Assembly (NCBI GenBank): GCA_965116155.1
Contig: OZ220488.1
Coordinates: 620,001 to 684,000 of the forward strand
DNA: 64,000 nucleotides
Source: G965116155 sp965116155
GTDB lineage: Bacteria; Bdellovibrionota; Bdellovibrionia; Bdellovibrionales; UBA1609
Direction: 5' to 3'
Positions within the stretch are counted from its first letter, which is position 1, and each line of letters begins with the position of its first letter. The position numbers and the translations under genes are program-made. Of this stretch, positions 9,054-17,962 are shown one piece after another. The notes beneath the pieces are model-generated. The model saw only the letters and a list, made by a program, of their open reading frames with translations. It was not told the origin of the DNA and did not search any database.

Positions 9054-10060
9054 TTAGTTACCCACATGCTGCGGGCGCCAGGAGGATTGCTATCCAAATA
9101 AACCCGCAACCTGTACCAATAGCGCGTGTCAGGTTCGCCCAAACGGGTGCACACATGGCTGCCGTCGCTTAAGCTCCGCTGCCCTGCGCCTTCTTTGCAA
9201 CTACTGGGGTCCATTAGGTTCACCGTTGACATACTAGGCTGCAAAGCCCCTAGCCCACTGCACCAGTCCTCCAAGGCCTCTTGCTGCAAGTTCTCTAGCA
9301 ACTTAGCCTTAACACCCTCCGCTGCATCACTGGGCATAGAGCACTCCTGCAACTCATAAGCCTTTAAACCCTCAATGCGGTGCGGATTAGCATAACCAAA
9401 AGTAACCGCCCCTGTGCTTAATACCTCCAGCCTGGGCGCCACTTCGTACGCCATGGTGTCGGGCCTGTTGTCATGCATCCACAAGCTGGGCTTTAAACCC
9501 ACCTGCACCGAACGCACACGAAAAGCATAAAAACTGCCCTTGTCCAGTTTGTCCAGTGTACAGCGCCTTACAGACACCGCCCCCTTTTGCTCCAAGCAGC
9601 GCTGGGTTAAGTCCACAAACTGAACCAGCTGCCCCGCTTCGCACCACTTGGCGGCATCCTGAACACCCCACCTTAAGCTCTGCAGCGTAGAAGTCTGGCA
9701 CTGCGCAATTTCTACCTCTTTTGCAGGAGTCTGCCACGCCACACTCAGCTGCCCCTCTTTACCATTGTACTGCACCCTAACCATAGAAACCTGAGGCGCT
9801 CGCCTCACCTCCCGCTCCTGTGGCTCTGGGTCTGGCTCCACAGCCTCTGCACTTTGCTCCGCTGCGTCCTCCACAACGGGTGCGGCCTCTTTTACAGGTT
9901 CTGGCGCCTTGGCAGAAGGCCAAAGCCACACCCCTAGCAGCACCAAACTGAGCACCCCACCCCCAGCCCCTGCCATGGCCTTGGGGTTAGACGCGAGCTT
10001 TTTTATATCCTCAAGATTCAGCTCTTTTAAAGCCTTAATTTTGTTTAGATCGAGTTTCAT
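9050..10060 (-). CDS. membrane-anchored protein with two fibronectin-III-like domains
   Basis: A 336-residue protein with a short basic cytoplasmic start, one transmembrane helix at about residues 32-50 (GGGVLSLVLLGVWLW) and a Pro/Glu/Ala-rich linker into an extracytoplasmic region. Two beta-sandwich-like modules follow, each with strand patterns like fibronectin III: LSVAWQTPAKEVEIAQC to YAFRVRSV, and AVTFGYANP to YWYRLRVYLDS. Several cysteines suggest disulfides. It starts 41 bases after the exported AAA+ gene on the same strand, so it is a good candidate partner of that protein. The domain call is from pattern only; I recognise no specific family. Confidence 0.6.
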   Translation of the reverse strand: MKLDLNKIKALKELNLEDIKKLASNPKAMAGAGGGVLSLVLLGVWLWPSAKAPEPVKEAAPVVEDAAEQSAEAVEPDPEPQEREVRRAPQVSMVRVQYNGKEGQLSVAWQTPAKEVEIAQCQTSTLQSLRWGVQDAAKWCEAGQLVQFVDLTQRCLEQKGAVSVRRCTLDKLDKGSFYAFRVRSVQVGLKPSLWMHDNRPDTMAYEVAPRLEVLSTGAVTFGYANPHRIEGLKAYELQECSMPSDAAEGVKAKLLENLQQEALEDWCSGLGALQPSMSTVNLMDPSSCKEGAGQRSLSDGSHVCTRLGEPDTRYWYRLRVYLDSNPPGARSMWVTN

Positions 10061-10101
10061 TTTTTAGCCCCTAAATGCGCCCTTGTTTCAATTTGCTTGT
10101 T

Positions 10102-12753
10102 TCAATTTATATAGCCCGATGCATCCTTTGCTGCATCTAACTTTGTGTTTTCTGTAGGCCGCTTCGCTACTTCGAAATCGAAGGCCGGCTCACCTGCTTC
10201 GTCAAACATCAACTTGCCGTCTTTAATTTTTTTAATTTTTACCACCAGCTCGTCCCCACGCTTGAGGTTTAGGTTTTTAATTTCTTCCACACCCTTTGTG
10301 CCACTTTGTACAACTTTACCCGTGCGCGCCGCTTGTCGCACCTGCTCAAACAACTCTTTTTCTATTTTGGCGGCTACTTTTTCTGCCACGTTCGACGCCA
10401 CAAAAGCCTTTTTAGCATCACGTCCTGATGGAGTCCCATACTGCTCTTCAAGGTGCTTCACCCAAAGCTCCAAACTGGCATCATCTATTTTAAATGCCAC
10501 CTTAGTGTCTTGCTCTAGCACCTTGCTAAGATCCTGCACCTGCACTTTAAGGATTTTTTTAATAGCCTCATTATTCAAATTATTTGCTACCTCTAACTCT
10601 ACACGCGACAAAAGGGGATTTGCAGACTCTGGTGGCAGGCCGCGTCTTAATAAACCCTCTAAAAAGGAGGCTTTTTGATCAGCTATGGTGCTGCCCTTAA
10701 CTTCTATATTAGAAGTTAGCACTACTACCCTACCACGCAAGCTGCCTGTAAGCTCCTTATTATGAGTGTCTGCTATTTTACCCCCTTCCAGCCACTTGAG
10801 CATAACATTTGTGGCCGTGGGAGTGGCTTTTTCGAACTCGTCAAAAACCACCACACAGTCTGGACACTGCACAATATCCTTTGCGTACGAAGGCGCATCT
10901 GCGCCCACATAACCTGCAGCCGAACCCGTTAAACGGGTTAGCTTGGCATCGTCTGTTAGTTCGCCCATATTCACCACAATGGCTTTTGTTCCCATAGCTT
11001 CCGCCAATTTCTCTGGCGCAAAGGTTTTTCCCACACCAGGGTCTCCTGCTACCAAAATGGGCCTAGGCGGCAGGTTGCGGGTCACAAAACTGCGCGTGGT
11101 TTTAAGAGCAGAAAACAATTTGTCTAAATAGCGTTTTTGCCCAAATACATGTTTTTCTACCAGCCCCCGCACTTGGTTGACGCTTTTTTCAGCCCCCACT
11201 AATCGCACGGTATCCAAATCTAAACCCAGAGTATGACTAAGGTACAAATCGATCTCGTCTTGACTAATTTTTTGATACCCCGCCTTGGCTTCTGCTAGCG
11301 CTTTTTGAAGATCCTGCTGCTCCTTTTCCCGTGTGGCAGATTGGATTTTTTGCTCTAGCTCTTTAAGGGCGGCTTTTTTTTCTGCTAAGTTTCTATTAAC
11401 GGCAGTAAATTGCTCGAGATTTTTTTCTTCTTCTATAAGAATCTTTTTTAATTCATTCACCCTGCGCTTAGCAAAAACCCCATCAGGGTTATCTTGCAAA
11501 ATTTTCTCTAGCTCTACTAGATCCTCCTCAGCCTTAGTTAAACGCTCTAAAGACTCTTTGGCGTCTTTGCTCTTTAAAAGACCATACCTAAAATCGCCCC
11601 CTTTATATAGGTTCTCTAAAGACACTAAAACAGAGTTAAGCCCACCTAACTCAGGAAACAGCTTTTGTGCTTTTTTGGTCAAGTACTCTAAATTTTTGTC
11701 ACTTATAGAGCCTTTGGCAAAGCCGTATTTTTTTTCAAAAAAATCCCTCGATGCTCGCACGACTGCAGTTAACTGCGCAGGTCTTAAAGGCTCTAGCCTC
11801 ACGTCTGTGGCAAGTGAGCCGCCGCTGAACTTTTTTAGCTCCTGAAAAGCATCGTCTGAACACTCTACCACGATTTGAAAAGACATTTTGTGCTCGCTAA
11901 AATATTTTTGAAAATTTCCGTAAATATTTTCTAAAGCCTTTGTATCTAAGTGCAAGGTGTCTGGAATATGCACCACAGCAGCACTTGCAGCCTTTAGCTC
12001 GGCTTCGCTTTGCTTTATGCTGTCTTCTAGCGCGACCCTGCCAACAGGTGTTGCATTTGCCAAGGCCTCTTTGTCGTACTTTATTTTATTTGTGAGTTCT
12101 GCTTTTTTCTCCCCAAGCTCCGTGGCCCATTTTTTTATCCAATTTTGTGCATCGCCCAACTGTCCTTGTGCATCGCCTAAGGCTGCTTTAAAGTCTGCGT
12201 GTTTTGTGCTAACCCGCACTGCAGACACACCTTTTAAATGCTCTAAGTGCTCGGCACCGGTATTTGCTTTTTGCAACAAGGCACCTAAAAGAGCACTTTT
12301 TCCTTCGCCCTTTTCGCCTCGCAAAAAAAGCACTTTTTTTCCAAGGTCTAATTTTTTACCTAAATCTAAAAGCTCATCTTCACGGCCCTCAAAAGCAATA
12401 TTCAGCTCAGGCAAAGGGCGCACCAGTTCATCTGGCATAGCAGGGGGTGGACCTTGCCAATTACCACCAGGCGCAACATCTTTTACGGCTGTTGCAACGC
12501 CAGGAGGAGTGTCTGTTTTGACCTTGGGCCCGAACCACTCGCGCCACTTTCTTTTGACCCATTCCAAACTATCTTCAGCAGCTTCTTTACCAGCCGGAAT
12601 AGCGTCTTTAGCTGCTTCGCCTGCTGCGCGCACAGCCTTGGCCCTTCCGGCCCACGAAGGCTCAGGCAATATAAAAGCACACAGCACAAGCCCTACCAAA
12701 AAAGGCAAAAACAAGTTTTTACTGTATGAATTCCTGTATGAATTCTTAACCAT
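10102..12753 (-). CDS. exported ClpB/Hsp100-like AAA+ protein with signal peptide
   Basis: An 883-residue protein with two AAA+ modules behind a predicted Sec signal (basic start, hydrophobic LPFLVGLVLCAFI, cleavage site PSWA-G). D1 begins at about residue 120 (FEGREDELLDL, like the GR-E motif of ClpB) with Walker A GEKGEGKS (146-153), but its Walker B position reads VVECSDD, so hydrolysis may be lost. A coiled coil at about 405-510 recalls the ClpB middle domain. D2 is intact: GDPGVGKT (about 569), VVVFDEFEKA (about 635), a sensor-1 region and a C-terminal small domain (TPSGRDAKKAF). Known Hsp100 proteins are cytoplasmic, so an exported one is unexpected. GTGAGG precedes the ATG. Confidence 0.8.
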   Translation of the reverse strand: MVKNSYRNSYSKNLFLPFLVGLVLCAFILPEPSWAGRAKAVRAAGEAAKDAIPAGKEAAEDSLEWVKRKWREWFGPKVKTDTPPGVATAVKDVAPGGNWQGPPPAMPDELVRPLPELNIAFEGREDELLDLGKKLDLGKKVLFLRGEKGEGKSALLGALLQKANTGAEHLEHLKGVSAVRVSTKHADFKAALGDAQGQLGDAQNWIKKWATELGEKKAELTNKIKYDKEALANATPVGRVALEDSIKQSEAELKAASAAVVHIPDTLHLDTKALENIYGNFQKYFSEHKMSFQIVVECSDDAFQELKKFSGGSLATDVRLEPLRPAQLTAVVRASRDFFEKKYGFAKGSISDKNLEYLTKKAQKLFPELGGLNSVLVSLENLYKGGDFRYGLLKSKDAKESLERLTKAEEDLVELEKILQDNPDGVFAKRRVNELKKILIEEEKNLEQFTAVNRNLAEKKAALKELEQKIQSATREKEQQDLQKALAEAKAGYQKISQDEIDLYLSHTLGLDLDTVRLVGAEKSVNQVRGLVEKHVFGQKRYLDKLFSALKTTRSFVTRNLPPRPILVAGDPGVGKTFAPEKLAEAMGTKAIVVNMGELTDDAKLTRLTGSAAGYVGADAPSYAKDIVQCPDCVVVFDEFEKATPTATNVMLKWLEGGKIADTHNKELTGSLRGRVVVLTSNIEVKGSTIADQKASFLEGLLRRGLPPESANPLLSRVELEVANNLNNEAIKKILKVQVQDLSKVLEQDTKVAFKIDDASLELWVKHLEEQYGTPSGRDAKKAFVASNVAEKVAAKIEKELFEQVRQAARTGKVVQSGTKGVEEIKNLNLKRGDELVVKIKKIKDGKLMFDEAGEPAFDFEVAKRPTENTKLDAAKDASGYIN

Positions 12754-12928
12754 ATGGCCTCACACCCCTACCACCACCCCTAATAAGCCCTAATTTAATT
12801 AGGAGGTAACCCTCCTTACAAAGGAGCCCTTTAGGAGCCTATTCGACCAAAGTCCTATAAAAACTTAAAACTTTCTGATAATGTGCAAAGTTTTAGGTCA
12901 TAAAATTACCAAAAGGAGACCTCGCTTT

Positions 12929-13372
12929 ATGTTTAACGGCACCAAAAAGGCTGTTTTTAACTGCTCGCAGGAGGATTTTTTTAAAATCATTGCCGACTAC
13001 GAAAGCTACCCCCAATTTTTGCCTGAGGTCCAAGAGGTTAAAATACTTAGCCAAAGCAAAAACTCTAAAGGCCAAGATATTAAAAAAATTAAGTTCCAAG
13101 TAGAACTGATTAAGAGCTTTTGCTATGTGCTGGACATAGTAGAAACTCCCCCTTTTGAAGCCCAGTGGAGCCTGTTTGAAAGCCACGTGTTTAAAACCAA
13201 TAGCGGCTCTTGGGTTTTAGAGAATAAAGGCGAAAAAAAAGTACAAGCCACCTACAGCTTGGAGATTGCATTTGGTATTTTTGTGCCAAAATTTATACTA
13301 AGCACCGCCATAAAAAATCATTTGCCTAGCTTTTTTAAAAACTTTGAAAAACGCGTGGCCCACCTGTACTAA
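12929..13372 (+). CDS. Coq10/RatA-like START-fold protein
   Basis: A 147-residue single-domain protein of the SRPBCC (START-like, polyketide-cyclase) fold, close to the Coq10/RatA group. Visible signature: an N-terminal strand, then DFFKIIADYESYPQFLPEVQ, which is the conserved 'Y..YP.FLP' helix-loop, and a C-terminal long helix (LPSFFKNFEKRV). Members bind hydrophobic ligands such as ubiquinone, or act on ribosomes (RatA); which applies here cannot be told. The ATG at 12929 is chosen because AAAAGGAGA lies 9-10 bases upstream; the open frame begins earlier. The HNH gene starts 40 bases downstream. Confidence 0.75.
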   Translation: MFNGTKKAVFNCSQEDFFKIIADYESYPQFLPEVQEVKILSQSKNSKGQDIKKIKFQVELIKSFCYVLDIVETPPFEAQWSLFESHVFKTNSGSWVLENKGEKKVQATYSLEIAFGIFVPKFILSTAIKNHLPSFFKNFEKRVAHLY

Positions 13373-13412
13373 CCCCACCTGCATTAACAAGTATATTACG
13401 GGAGACCATCCT

Positions 13413-13694
13413 TTGGACCCTCATACTACTATTTACCCCCCCGTACCCCTGGAGCACAAAAAGCGCGAGCGCAACAAAGCCCGGGCCTTAAAGCGCAGCA
13501 GATGGTGGAAGGCGCGCATTTTAAAAGGCCTGTGCCACCATTGTGGCAAAACACTGCCCCCAGGTGACCTGTGCATGGACCACCTTATACCCATAGGGCG
13601 CGGGGGCTACAGCCACCGGCTCAACATCGTACCCAGCTGCAAAGACTGCAACACCAAACGCCGGCATCTGCTAGCGCACGAATTAGAGTGCTAG
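13413..13694 (+). CDS. small HNH endonuclease-like protein
   Basis: A 93-residue protein carrying an HNH nuclease motif: CHHCGK, MDHLIPIGRGG, then RLNIVPSCKDCNTKR. The two CxxC pairs would hold a structural zinc, and the histidine of MDH plus the Asn and the later residues form the metal-binding beta-beta-alpha active site. A basic N-terminal stretch (KRERNKARALKRSRWW) could bind nucleic acid. I take TTG at 13413 as start because GGGAG is 9 bases upstream; an ATG at 13344 would overlap the previous gene. The last codons and stop come from the repeat end TTAGAGTGCTAG. HNH proteins range from homing nucleases to repair and restriction; the role here is unknown. Confidence 0.75.
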   Translation: MDPHTTIYPPVPLEHKKRERNKARALKRSRWWKARILKGLCHHCGKTLPPGDLCMDHLIPIGRGGYSHRLNIVPSCKDCNTKRRHLLAHELEC

Positions 13695-13760
13695 CCAAAA
13701 CACCTCTTGCCGGTAGCGCAGCCTCCGCAACTGGCTGATTAGCAAAACAGCACCAATCGA
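13684..13760. repeat. truncated type B palindromic element B2
   Basis: It starts TTAGAGTGCTAGCCAAAACA and continues CCTCTTGCCGGTAGCGCAGCC like other B elements, but the right arm is missing. It supplies the stop codon of the HNH gene and shows that the A-type end (TTAGAG-GCTAG) and the B-type arm (CTAGCCAAAACACC) can be joined. Confidence 0.7.
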
Positions 13761-13796
13761 ATGCTTGGGACTGCACTTGCCGGCCAAGTTTTGGAG

Positions 13797-13971
13797 CTTT
13801 GACGGACATGCCGCGGCCTTGGGCCTAAAGATCGCCCAAAGCTACAGGGCCATAAATGCCGTATAGCCCATAAAATTCTCTGCGGGACGCTTGGCACCCT
13901 GATGGCCGCCCCTTAACAGGGGCTATCAGTGTGCCGCCGCTCTACCCCAGAGAATTTTATTAGTCCTTTAA
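13797..13971. repeat. type E hairpin plus type A palindromic element A3
   Basis: An E hairpin (TTTGACGG start; CTTGGGC with GCCCAAAG around 13816-13841) and the linker CTACAGGGCCATAAATGCC lead into element A3 at 13862-13971. A3 has arms AAAATTCTCTG/CAGAGAATTTT and hairpin CTGATGGCC/GGCTATCAG. The end abuts the stop codon of the peroxiredoxin gene. Confidence 0.82.
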
Positions 13972-13972
13972 A

Positions 13973-14497
13973 TCAATGCGCTTGCACATGCTGCTCGCCG
14001 GGCTTCCAGCCGGCCGAGCAGAGCTCTCCCGTTTTTAAGCCCTGCAGCACCCGCAGTATCTCCACAGCATCCCGACCCACATTAAGGTTGTGTATGCCCA
14101 TGTACTGCACCACACCCTCTTCATCGATAATAAACGTCCCACGGGTCGCAATACCCTGCTCCTCTAACAGCACCCCATACGAGCGCGAAATGTTTTTCGT
14201 CAAATCCTCTAGCAAGGGATAATGCAGGTCCTTCAAGTCATCCTGCACCCAACGCCTATGCGCATGCACCGAGTCCACACTTACACCCAAAACCTGCGCC
14301 CCCGCAGCGTCGAAATCCTTTATGTGGTCCCTAAACTGCGTAAGCTCCGTAGGACACACAAAGGTAAAATCCAACGGATAAAAAAACAACACCACATACT
14401 TGCCCGCATAGTCCGAAAGCTGTACCTCTCGGATCTTGCCCCCATCTAAAAGAGCATTGGTCTTAAAAAAAGGTGCCCTCTGTCCTATCATATGCAT
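13973..14497 (-). CDS. 2-Cys peroxiredoxin (AhpC/TSA family)
   Basis: A 174-residue thiol peroxidase that reduces hydrogen peroxide and organic peroxides. The peroxidatic cysteine lies in DFTFVCPTEL (about residue 49) and the resolving cysteine near the C-terminus in GELCSAGWKPGE, typical of the typical 2-Cys Prx/AhpC group. Arg in the active site (RGTFIIDEEG) is present. Length is a little short of the usual 185-200. GGAGG lies 9 bases upstream of the ATG. It stands alone between repeats. The electron donor (AhpF, AhpD or thioredoxin) is not encoded nearby. Confidence 0.93.
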   Translation of the reverse strand: MHMIGQRAPFFKTNALLDGGKIREVQLSDYAGKYVVLFFYPLDFTFVCPTELTQFRDHIKDFDAAGAQVLGVSVDSVHAHRRWVQDDLKDLHYPLLEDLTKNISRSYGVLLEEQGIATRGTFIIDEEGVVQYMGIHNLNVGRDAVEILRVLQGLKTGELCSAGWKPGEQHVQAH

Positions 14498-14706
14498 AAA
14501 ATAGCCTCCGCTTAAAAATTAACACATCAAGCTCTAAAACCCCTTCCGCACCCCAAAAAGCGCGGTTTCATTCTATTTTGATTCCTATAAAACTTACAAC
14601 ACACCTGCACAAATTACGCGTCTATTGACGTCATGCAGCACTATGTCTTAGCTTGTGCCCCATTCACGTATTTAAGGCCCCATTCACCTGCTTAAGGAGA
14701 TCTACA

Positions 14707-15873
14707 ATGCTGATGTTAAAGCTCAAACTTGTTCTTTTGGCCGCCCTGATGCTTTGCCCTATGTCTTGGGCCTCAGCCAAGACACTAACAGACGCTGCCG
14801 CTGTCGGTGCCGCAAAAGGTAATGCTACGGATGCGCATTTTACTCAAAACCCTTACCACACCCCAAGCAAATGCGAAAAATTCTTAACAGCTCGAGCCGA
14901 TCAGGTTGCTAGGTGGAGCCTTAGAAGAGAGATTATCAAACGGGCCGCTGTTATCACTAAGGCCGACAAAAAATATAAATCCGCAGCGCGAGCTCTAGAC
15001 GCCAAAAAAGCCGCCTGGCAGCAGATTCAGTGGGTCGATACCTATCTGGCCAGCGATTTGCCAGCAGAGCAAAAGAGATTTTTTGTCAAAACCCTTGTGG
15101 CCTACATAGCGCCTAAAATTTCTAGCACTGCCTACTACGATGTAGTATCGCACACCGCTTTGTCGCATGTGGCGGCGGGGGGCTACACGAACATGCTCTT
15201 GCAAAGCCTTTTTGTAAACAAAAACAACCAAGCCAAAAAATGGTTTGTTACCAACGAGGGCGTGCAGTTTTTAGCAGAACTCATCACACAAAAATACTAC
15301 TCTGACCCCCAAGGGCCAAGTGCAGTAAGAGAGCTGTTGCGCGTGGCATTTCAGCACAAAGACATACACTACACAGATACCTCGATGGAAATAATAAGCT
15401 CCGCACTAACCAATATAACCCGGCCACAAATTAAAGGCCGCACCAAGGCCGACGAGGTGTTAGATACTCTGGATGTGTTGGCGGACTCGCCTTCAGTAAC
15501 GGCGGCGTTTGCAACAGCCAGCATATTAAACCAAACTATTGACACCCTTTATGAGCTGCGCGTGCCACAAAAAGAAGAGGCCGGCCCAGCCCCCATGGAA
15601 TTAGCTGTAAAAACCATGGCCAACAGCCCTTATTTGGAAAAATTTTTGCAAGACACTGTTATGTCCCATTTGCAAGAGCAGACTAATAACCCTGCAACAA
15701 CTAAGGCCAAAAAAGAGCGCTACAAAAAGCTCATATCCTACATCGACTACCTACAAGACGAGCTAAGCCGCCACCCTGAGAAAATGGTCGTAAAAAATCC
15801 ACCTATTGTCTCATGGGGCGAAGTATCAGGCTCCGTCAGCGCAGAGACTGAACAAACCGAACAAAGTCCCTAA
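14707..15873 (+). CDS. secreted helical protein of unknown function
   Basis: A 388-residue protein with a clear Sec signal peptide (LKLVLLAALMLCPMSWASA). The ATG at 14707 follows AAGGAGA by 7 bases; the open frame begins earlier at 14653 without a ribosome site. After the signal the protein is mostly helical with many Ala, Lys and Gln residues; segments such as FVKTLVAYIAP and TVMSHLQEQTNN suggest an alpha-solenoid. No catalytic motif is recognised. Its 3' end overlaps the convergent meaB gene by 38 bases, so the two transcripts would be antisense to each other there. Related in style to the helical exported proteins at 32.4 and 58.4 kb. Confidence 0.7.
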   Translation: MLMLKLKLVLLAALMLCPMSWASAKTLTDAAAVGAAKGNATDAHFTQNPYHTPSKCEKFLTARADQVARWSLRREIIKRAAVITKADKKYKSAARALDAKKAAWQQIQWVDTYLASDLPAEQKRFFVKTLVAYIAPKISSTAYYDVVSHTALSHVAAGGYTNMLLQSLFVNKNNQAKKWFVTNEGVQFLAELITQKYYSDPQGPSAVRELLRVAFQHKDIHYTDTSMEIISSALTNITRPQIKGRTKADEVLDTLDVLADSPSVTAAFATASILNQTIDTLYELRVPQKEEAGPAPMELAVKTMANSPYLEKFLQDTVMSHLQEQTNNPATTKAKKERYKKLISYIDYLQDELSRHPEKMVVKNPPIVSWGEVSGSVSAETEQTEQSP

Positions 15874-16723
15874 GACTGTGGATGGAAGAGAGGTCTTTTT
15901 GGATGGACTGCTCCCACAAGGCCCTTGCGAGCGCCAAAGCCTCGTGGCGCAAGGCCGTGGGCGAGTCCCCCACTCCAGCCGCGTGCGAGGCATAGAAATC
16001 CCACAGCTTCCTAAAGGCCTTACTTGCCGCGGGAGTGTTAGCCTTATTAGACTGCAGCATAAAAGGCTTAAAACCAAAACTCCTTAAAGCCCGCGCCAGC
16101 GCCTCGGCTCCCTCTAGATCGCTTTTGTTAACAATCACATGCGGCGCTACCTCTAGCACGCCCGCCTTTAGCAGCTGCACCTCATCCCCCGCACCAGGCG
16201 CTAACACCAAAGACCACACATCCACCAAGTGCCCCAGGTCTATATCCGATTGCCCCACGCCTACTGTCTCGACCACCATATAGTCAAATCCACCCTCCTT
16301 GCTTTGGCAGTTAAACAAACTCATCGCCCGTAGCATAAAGCCCACCCGCACACCAAGGCCACCGCTACCACCCCGCGCGCCCACCGAACGCACAAAGTGT
16401 TCGCGCCTAGTCTGGCTCTGGTCCACTCCACCAAACAAACGGATACGATCGCCCAATACCGCGCCCCGGCTCAAAGGGCTCGAAGGATCCACCAACAGCG
16501 CGCCCACAGGCCCCGGCGCTGCCAGAAGCAAGCCTCCCACGAGGCTGCTTTTACCGACACCCGGCGCCCCCGTAATACCAATACGTAGCGCAGGCCTCGC
16601 GCCCTTAAACAAAGGCGTAAGCTTTACCAAATCACTAAGAGGGCAGTTTTCTACAAAGCTAAGCAAGCGCGCTAAATCGCGCTCGCCACCCCTTTGCACA
16701 GCCTCCAAAGACCAATCAGACAC
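15836..16723 (-). CDS. meaB: MeaB/ArgK-family G3E P-loop GTPase
   Basis: MeaB chaperones the B12-dependent methylmalonyl-CoA mutase, protecting and reloading its cofactor; older annotations call it ArgK/LAO transport ATPase. Motifs: Walker A GAPGVGKSS (about residue 52), DPSSPLSRGAVLGDR, VVETVGVGQSD (G3 region) and the G4 box NKSD. 295 residues is slightly short for the family. It starts by a TAGTG overlap with the RDD protein gene, so the two are translationally coupled. No mutase gene is in the window. The 3' end overlaps a convergent gene. Confidence 0.92.
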   Translation of the reverse strand: MSDWSLEAVQRGGERDLARLLSFVENCPLSDLVKLTPLFKGARPALRIGITGAPGVGKSSLVGGLLLAAPGPVGALLVDPSSPLSRGAVLGDRIRLFGGVDQSQTRREHFVRSVGARGGSGGLGVRVGFMLRAMSLFNCQSKEGGFDYMVVETVGVGQSDIDLGHLVDVWSLVLAPGAGDEVQLLKAGVLEVAPHVIVNKSDLEGAEALARALRSFGFKPFMLQSNKANTPAASKAFRKLWDFYASHAAGVGDSPTALRHEALALARALWEQSIQKDLSSIHSLRDFVRFVQSLR

Positions 16724-17784
16724 TACTGCACAGGTACCCTATAAAGCCGCAAACCCGTGAGCGGATATAAAAAATCCTTTTTAAAAATTACAGCCAATGC
16801 CGGAAACAACACAAACCCACCACACAGCACCAACACCGACCTCCACAAAACCAAAAACGCATAATACCAGCGCTGCGACACCGCAGGCGAACCCATACGC
16901 AAGCCCACCGCCCACTCGCCTAGTGTGCAAGAGAAAAAACTCCTCCCCACCAGCATATAAACCTTCAAAATTGCAAGCACTACAAAAAAAGCCAAAAACT
17001 GTGCCGTAATATTACTCTGCAAAGCCCCCAAAAGCACACCCAGGTTCACGCGCGTAAACACAATCAAAACCGACAAAAAGCCCGCGCTCATCGAACACAC
17101 CAAAGCAGCATCCAACACAATACTCAGCACACTAACTGGGCATAGCTCGGCTTGTTGAGAACGCACAGCAGGGCTCACTACAGCTGCCGAGCGGCTCGTG
17201 CCTTTATTGCTAAGCTCAGCTTCTTTAGAGCGCATAGCCACGCCATTACGAACACGACGTGCGGCGGCTGCGCGGCCTGGCCTATGCGTGCGCGCAGCAT
17301 CAGCGCCTGCAGTTGCGTGGGCTCCGCTATAGGCCCCTCTCCCTTGCGCGCCAAAACCGGCCCGCTTAGAGGAGGGCGCAGCAGGTGAGGCCACGCGCGG
17401 CTTATCAGGAGATGTAAACACCGCCCCACTCCCCTTGGGACTGGGTGCAAAACCTGGCCCCGCATTGGGCCTTGGGCTTGTTCGCTGAGCAGGAGCCGGT
17501 GACTCTAATACAGAAGCATCAAAAGACCCCAGACCTTTTGCAGGATCCTCTAGCAGCTCGTCCTCGCTAGGATCGTACAGCTCTGCAATATCTCCCAGGG
17601 CAAAGTTTAGCTCTTGAGATGGCGCTTGGGGTGATGCTGGCGCAAAACCCATACGCTCCACAGGAGCAATACGCTGATGAAAACCCAGCCCAGAACTTAA
17701 AACCTCAAACGGCTTGGATTGAGCCACGGACGCATCGTCCCCAGTGCCTTCGAACAGTATTTCTTCTTCGTTAATTTTTTCCAT
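16723..17784 (-). CDS. RDD-family membrane protein with disordered N-terminus
   Basis: A 353-residue protein in two parts. Residues 1-210 are low-complexity, rich in Ala, Pro, Ser and Arg, and probably cytoplasmic and disordered. The C-terminal 140 residues are an RDD domain: a helix beginning SIVLDAALV, then FLAFFVVLAILKVYMLVG, the conserved CTLGEWAVGLRM segment, and a last helix LVLCGGFVLFPALAVI. RDD proteins are poorly characterised; some act as Na+/H+ antiporters. GGAGA precedes the ATG. One base overlap links it to meaB. The only strong call is the RDD domain. Confidence 0.78.
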   Translation of the reverse strand: MEKINEEEILFEGTGDDASVAQSKPFEVLSSGLGFHQRIAPVERMGFAPASPQAPSQELNFALGDIAELYDPSEDELLEDPAKGLGSFDASVLESPAPAQRTSPRPNAGPGFAPSPKGSGAVFTSPDKPRVASPAAPSSKRAGFGAQGRGAYSGAHATAGADAARTHRPGRAAAARRVRNGVAMRSKEAELSNKGTSRSAAVVSPAVRSQQAELCPVSVLSIVLDAALVCSMSAGFLSVLIVFTRVNLGVLLGALQSNITAQFLAFFVVLAILKVYMLVGRSFFSCTLGEWAVGLRMGSPAVSQRWYYAFLVLWRSVLVLCGGFVLFPALAVIFKKDFLYPLTGLRLYRVPVQ

Positions 17785-17854
17785 GTGTCTCCAGTGCTTA
17801 AGCTAGTCTGGCCGCTGCGGTCCTACGGCCCTTCGCTACAGGCGCGTAGTAGCT

Positions 17855-17962
17855 TCATAGGTCGCAAAATTCTCTGTAAGGCGCTTGGCACCCTGATGGC
17901 CGCCCCGTTGGGGCTATCAGTGTGCCGCCGCTTAGCTTCAGAGAATTTTACTAGCGCTCTGA
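17855..17962. repeat. type A palindromic element A4
   Basis: Arms AAAATTCTCTG/CAGAGAATTTT enclose a 20-base inner stem (GGCACCCTGATGGCCGCCCC against its GGGGCTATCAGTGTGCC partner). It is nearly identical to A1 and A3. It ends CTAGCGCTCTGA; the reverse of that end encodes the last residues and TAG of rsmE. Confidence 0.88.
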
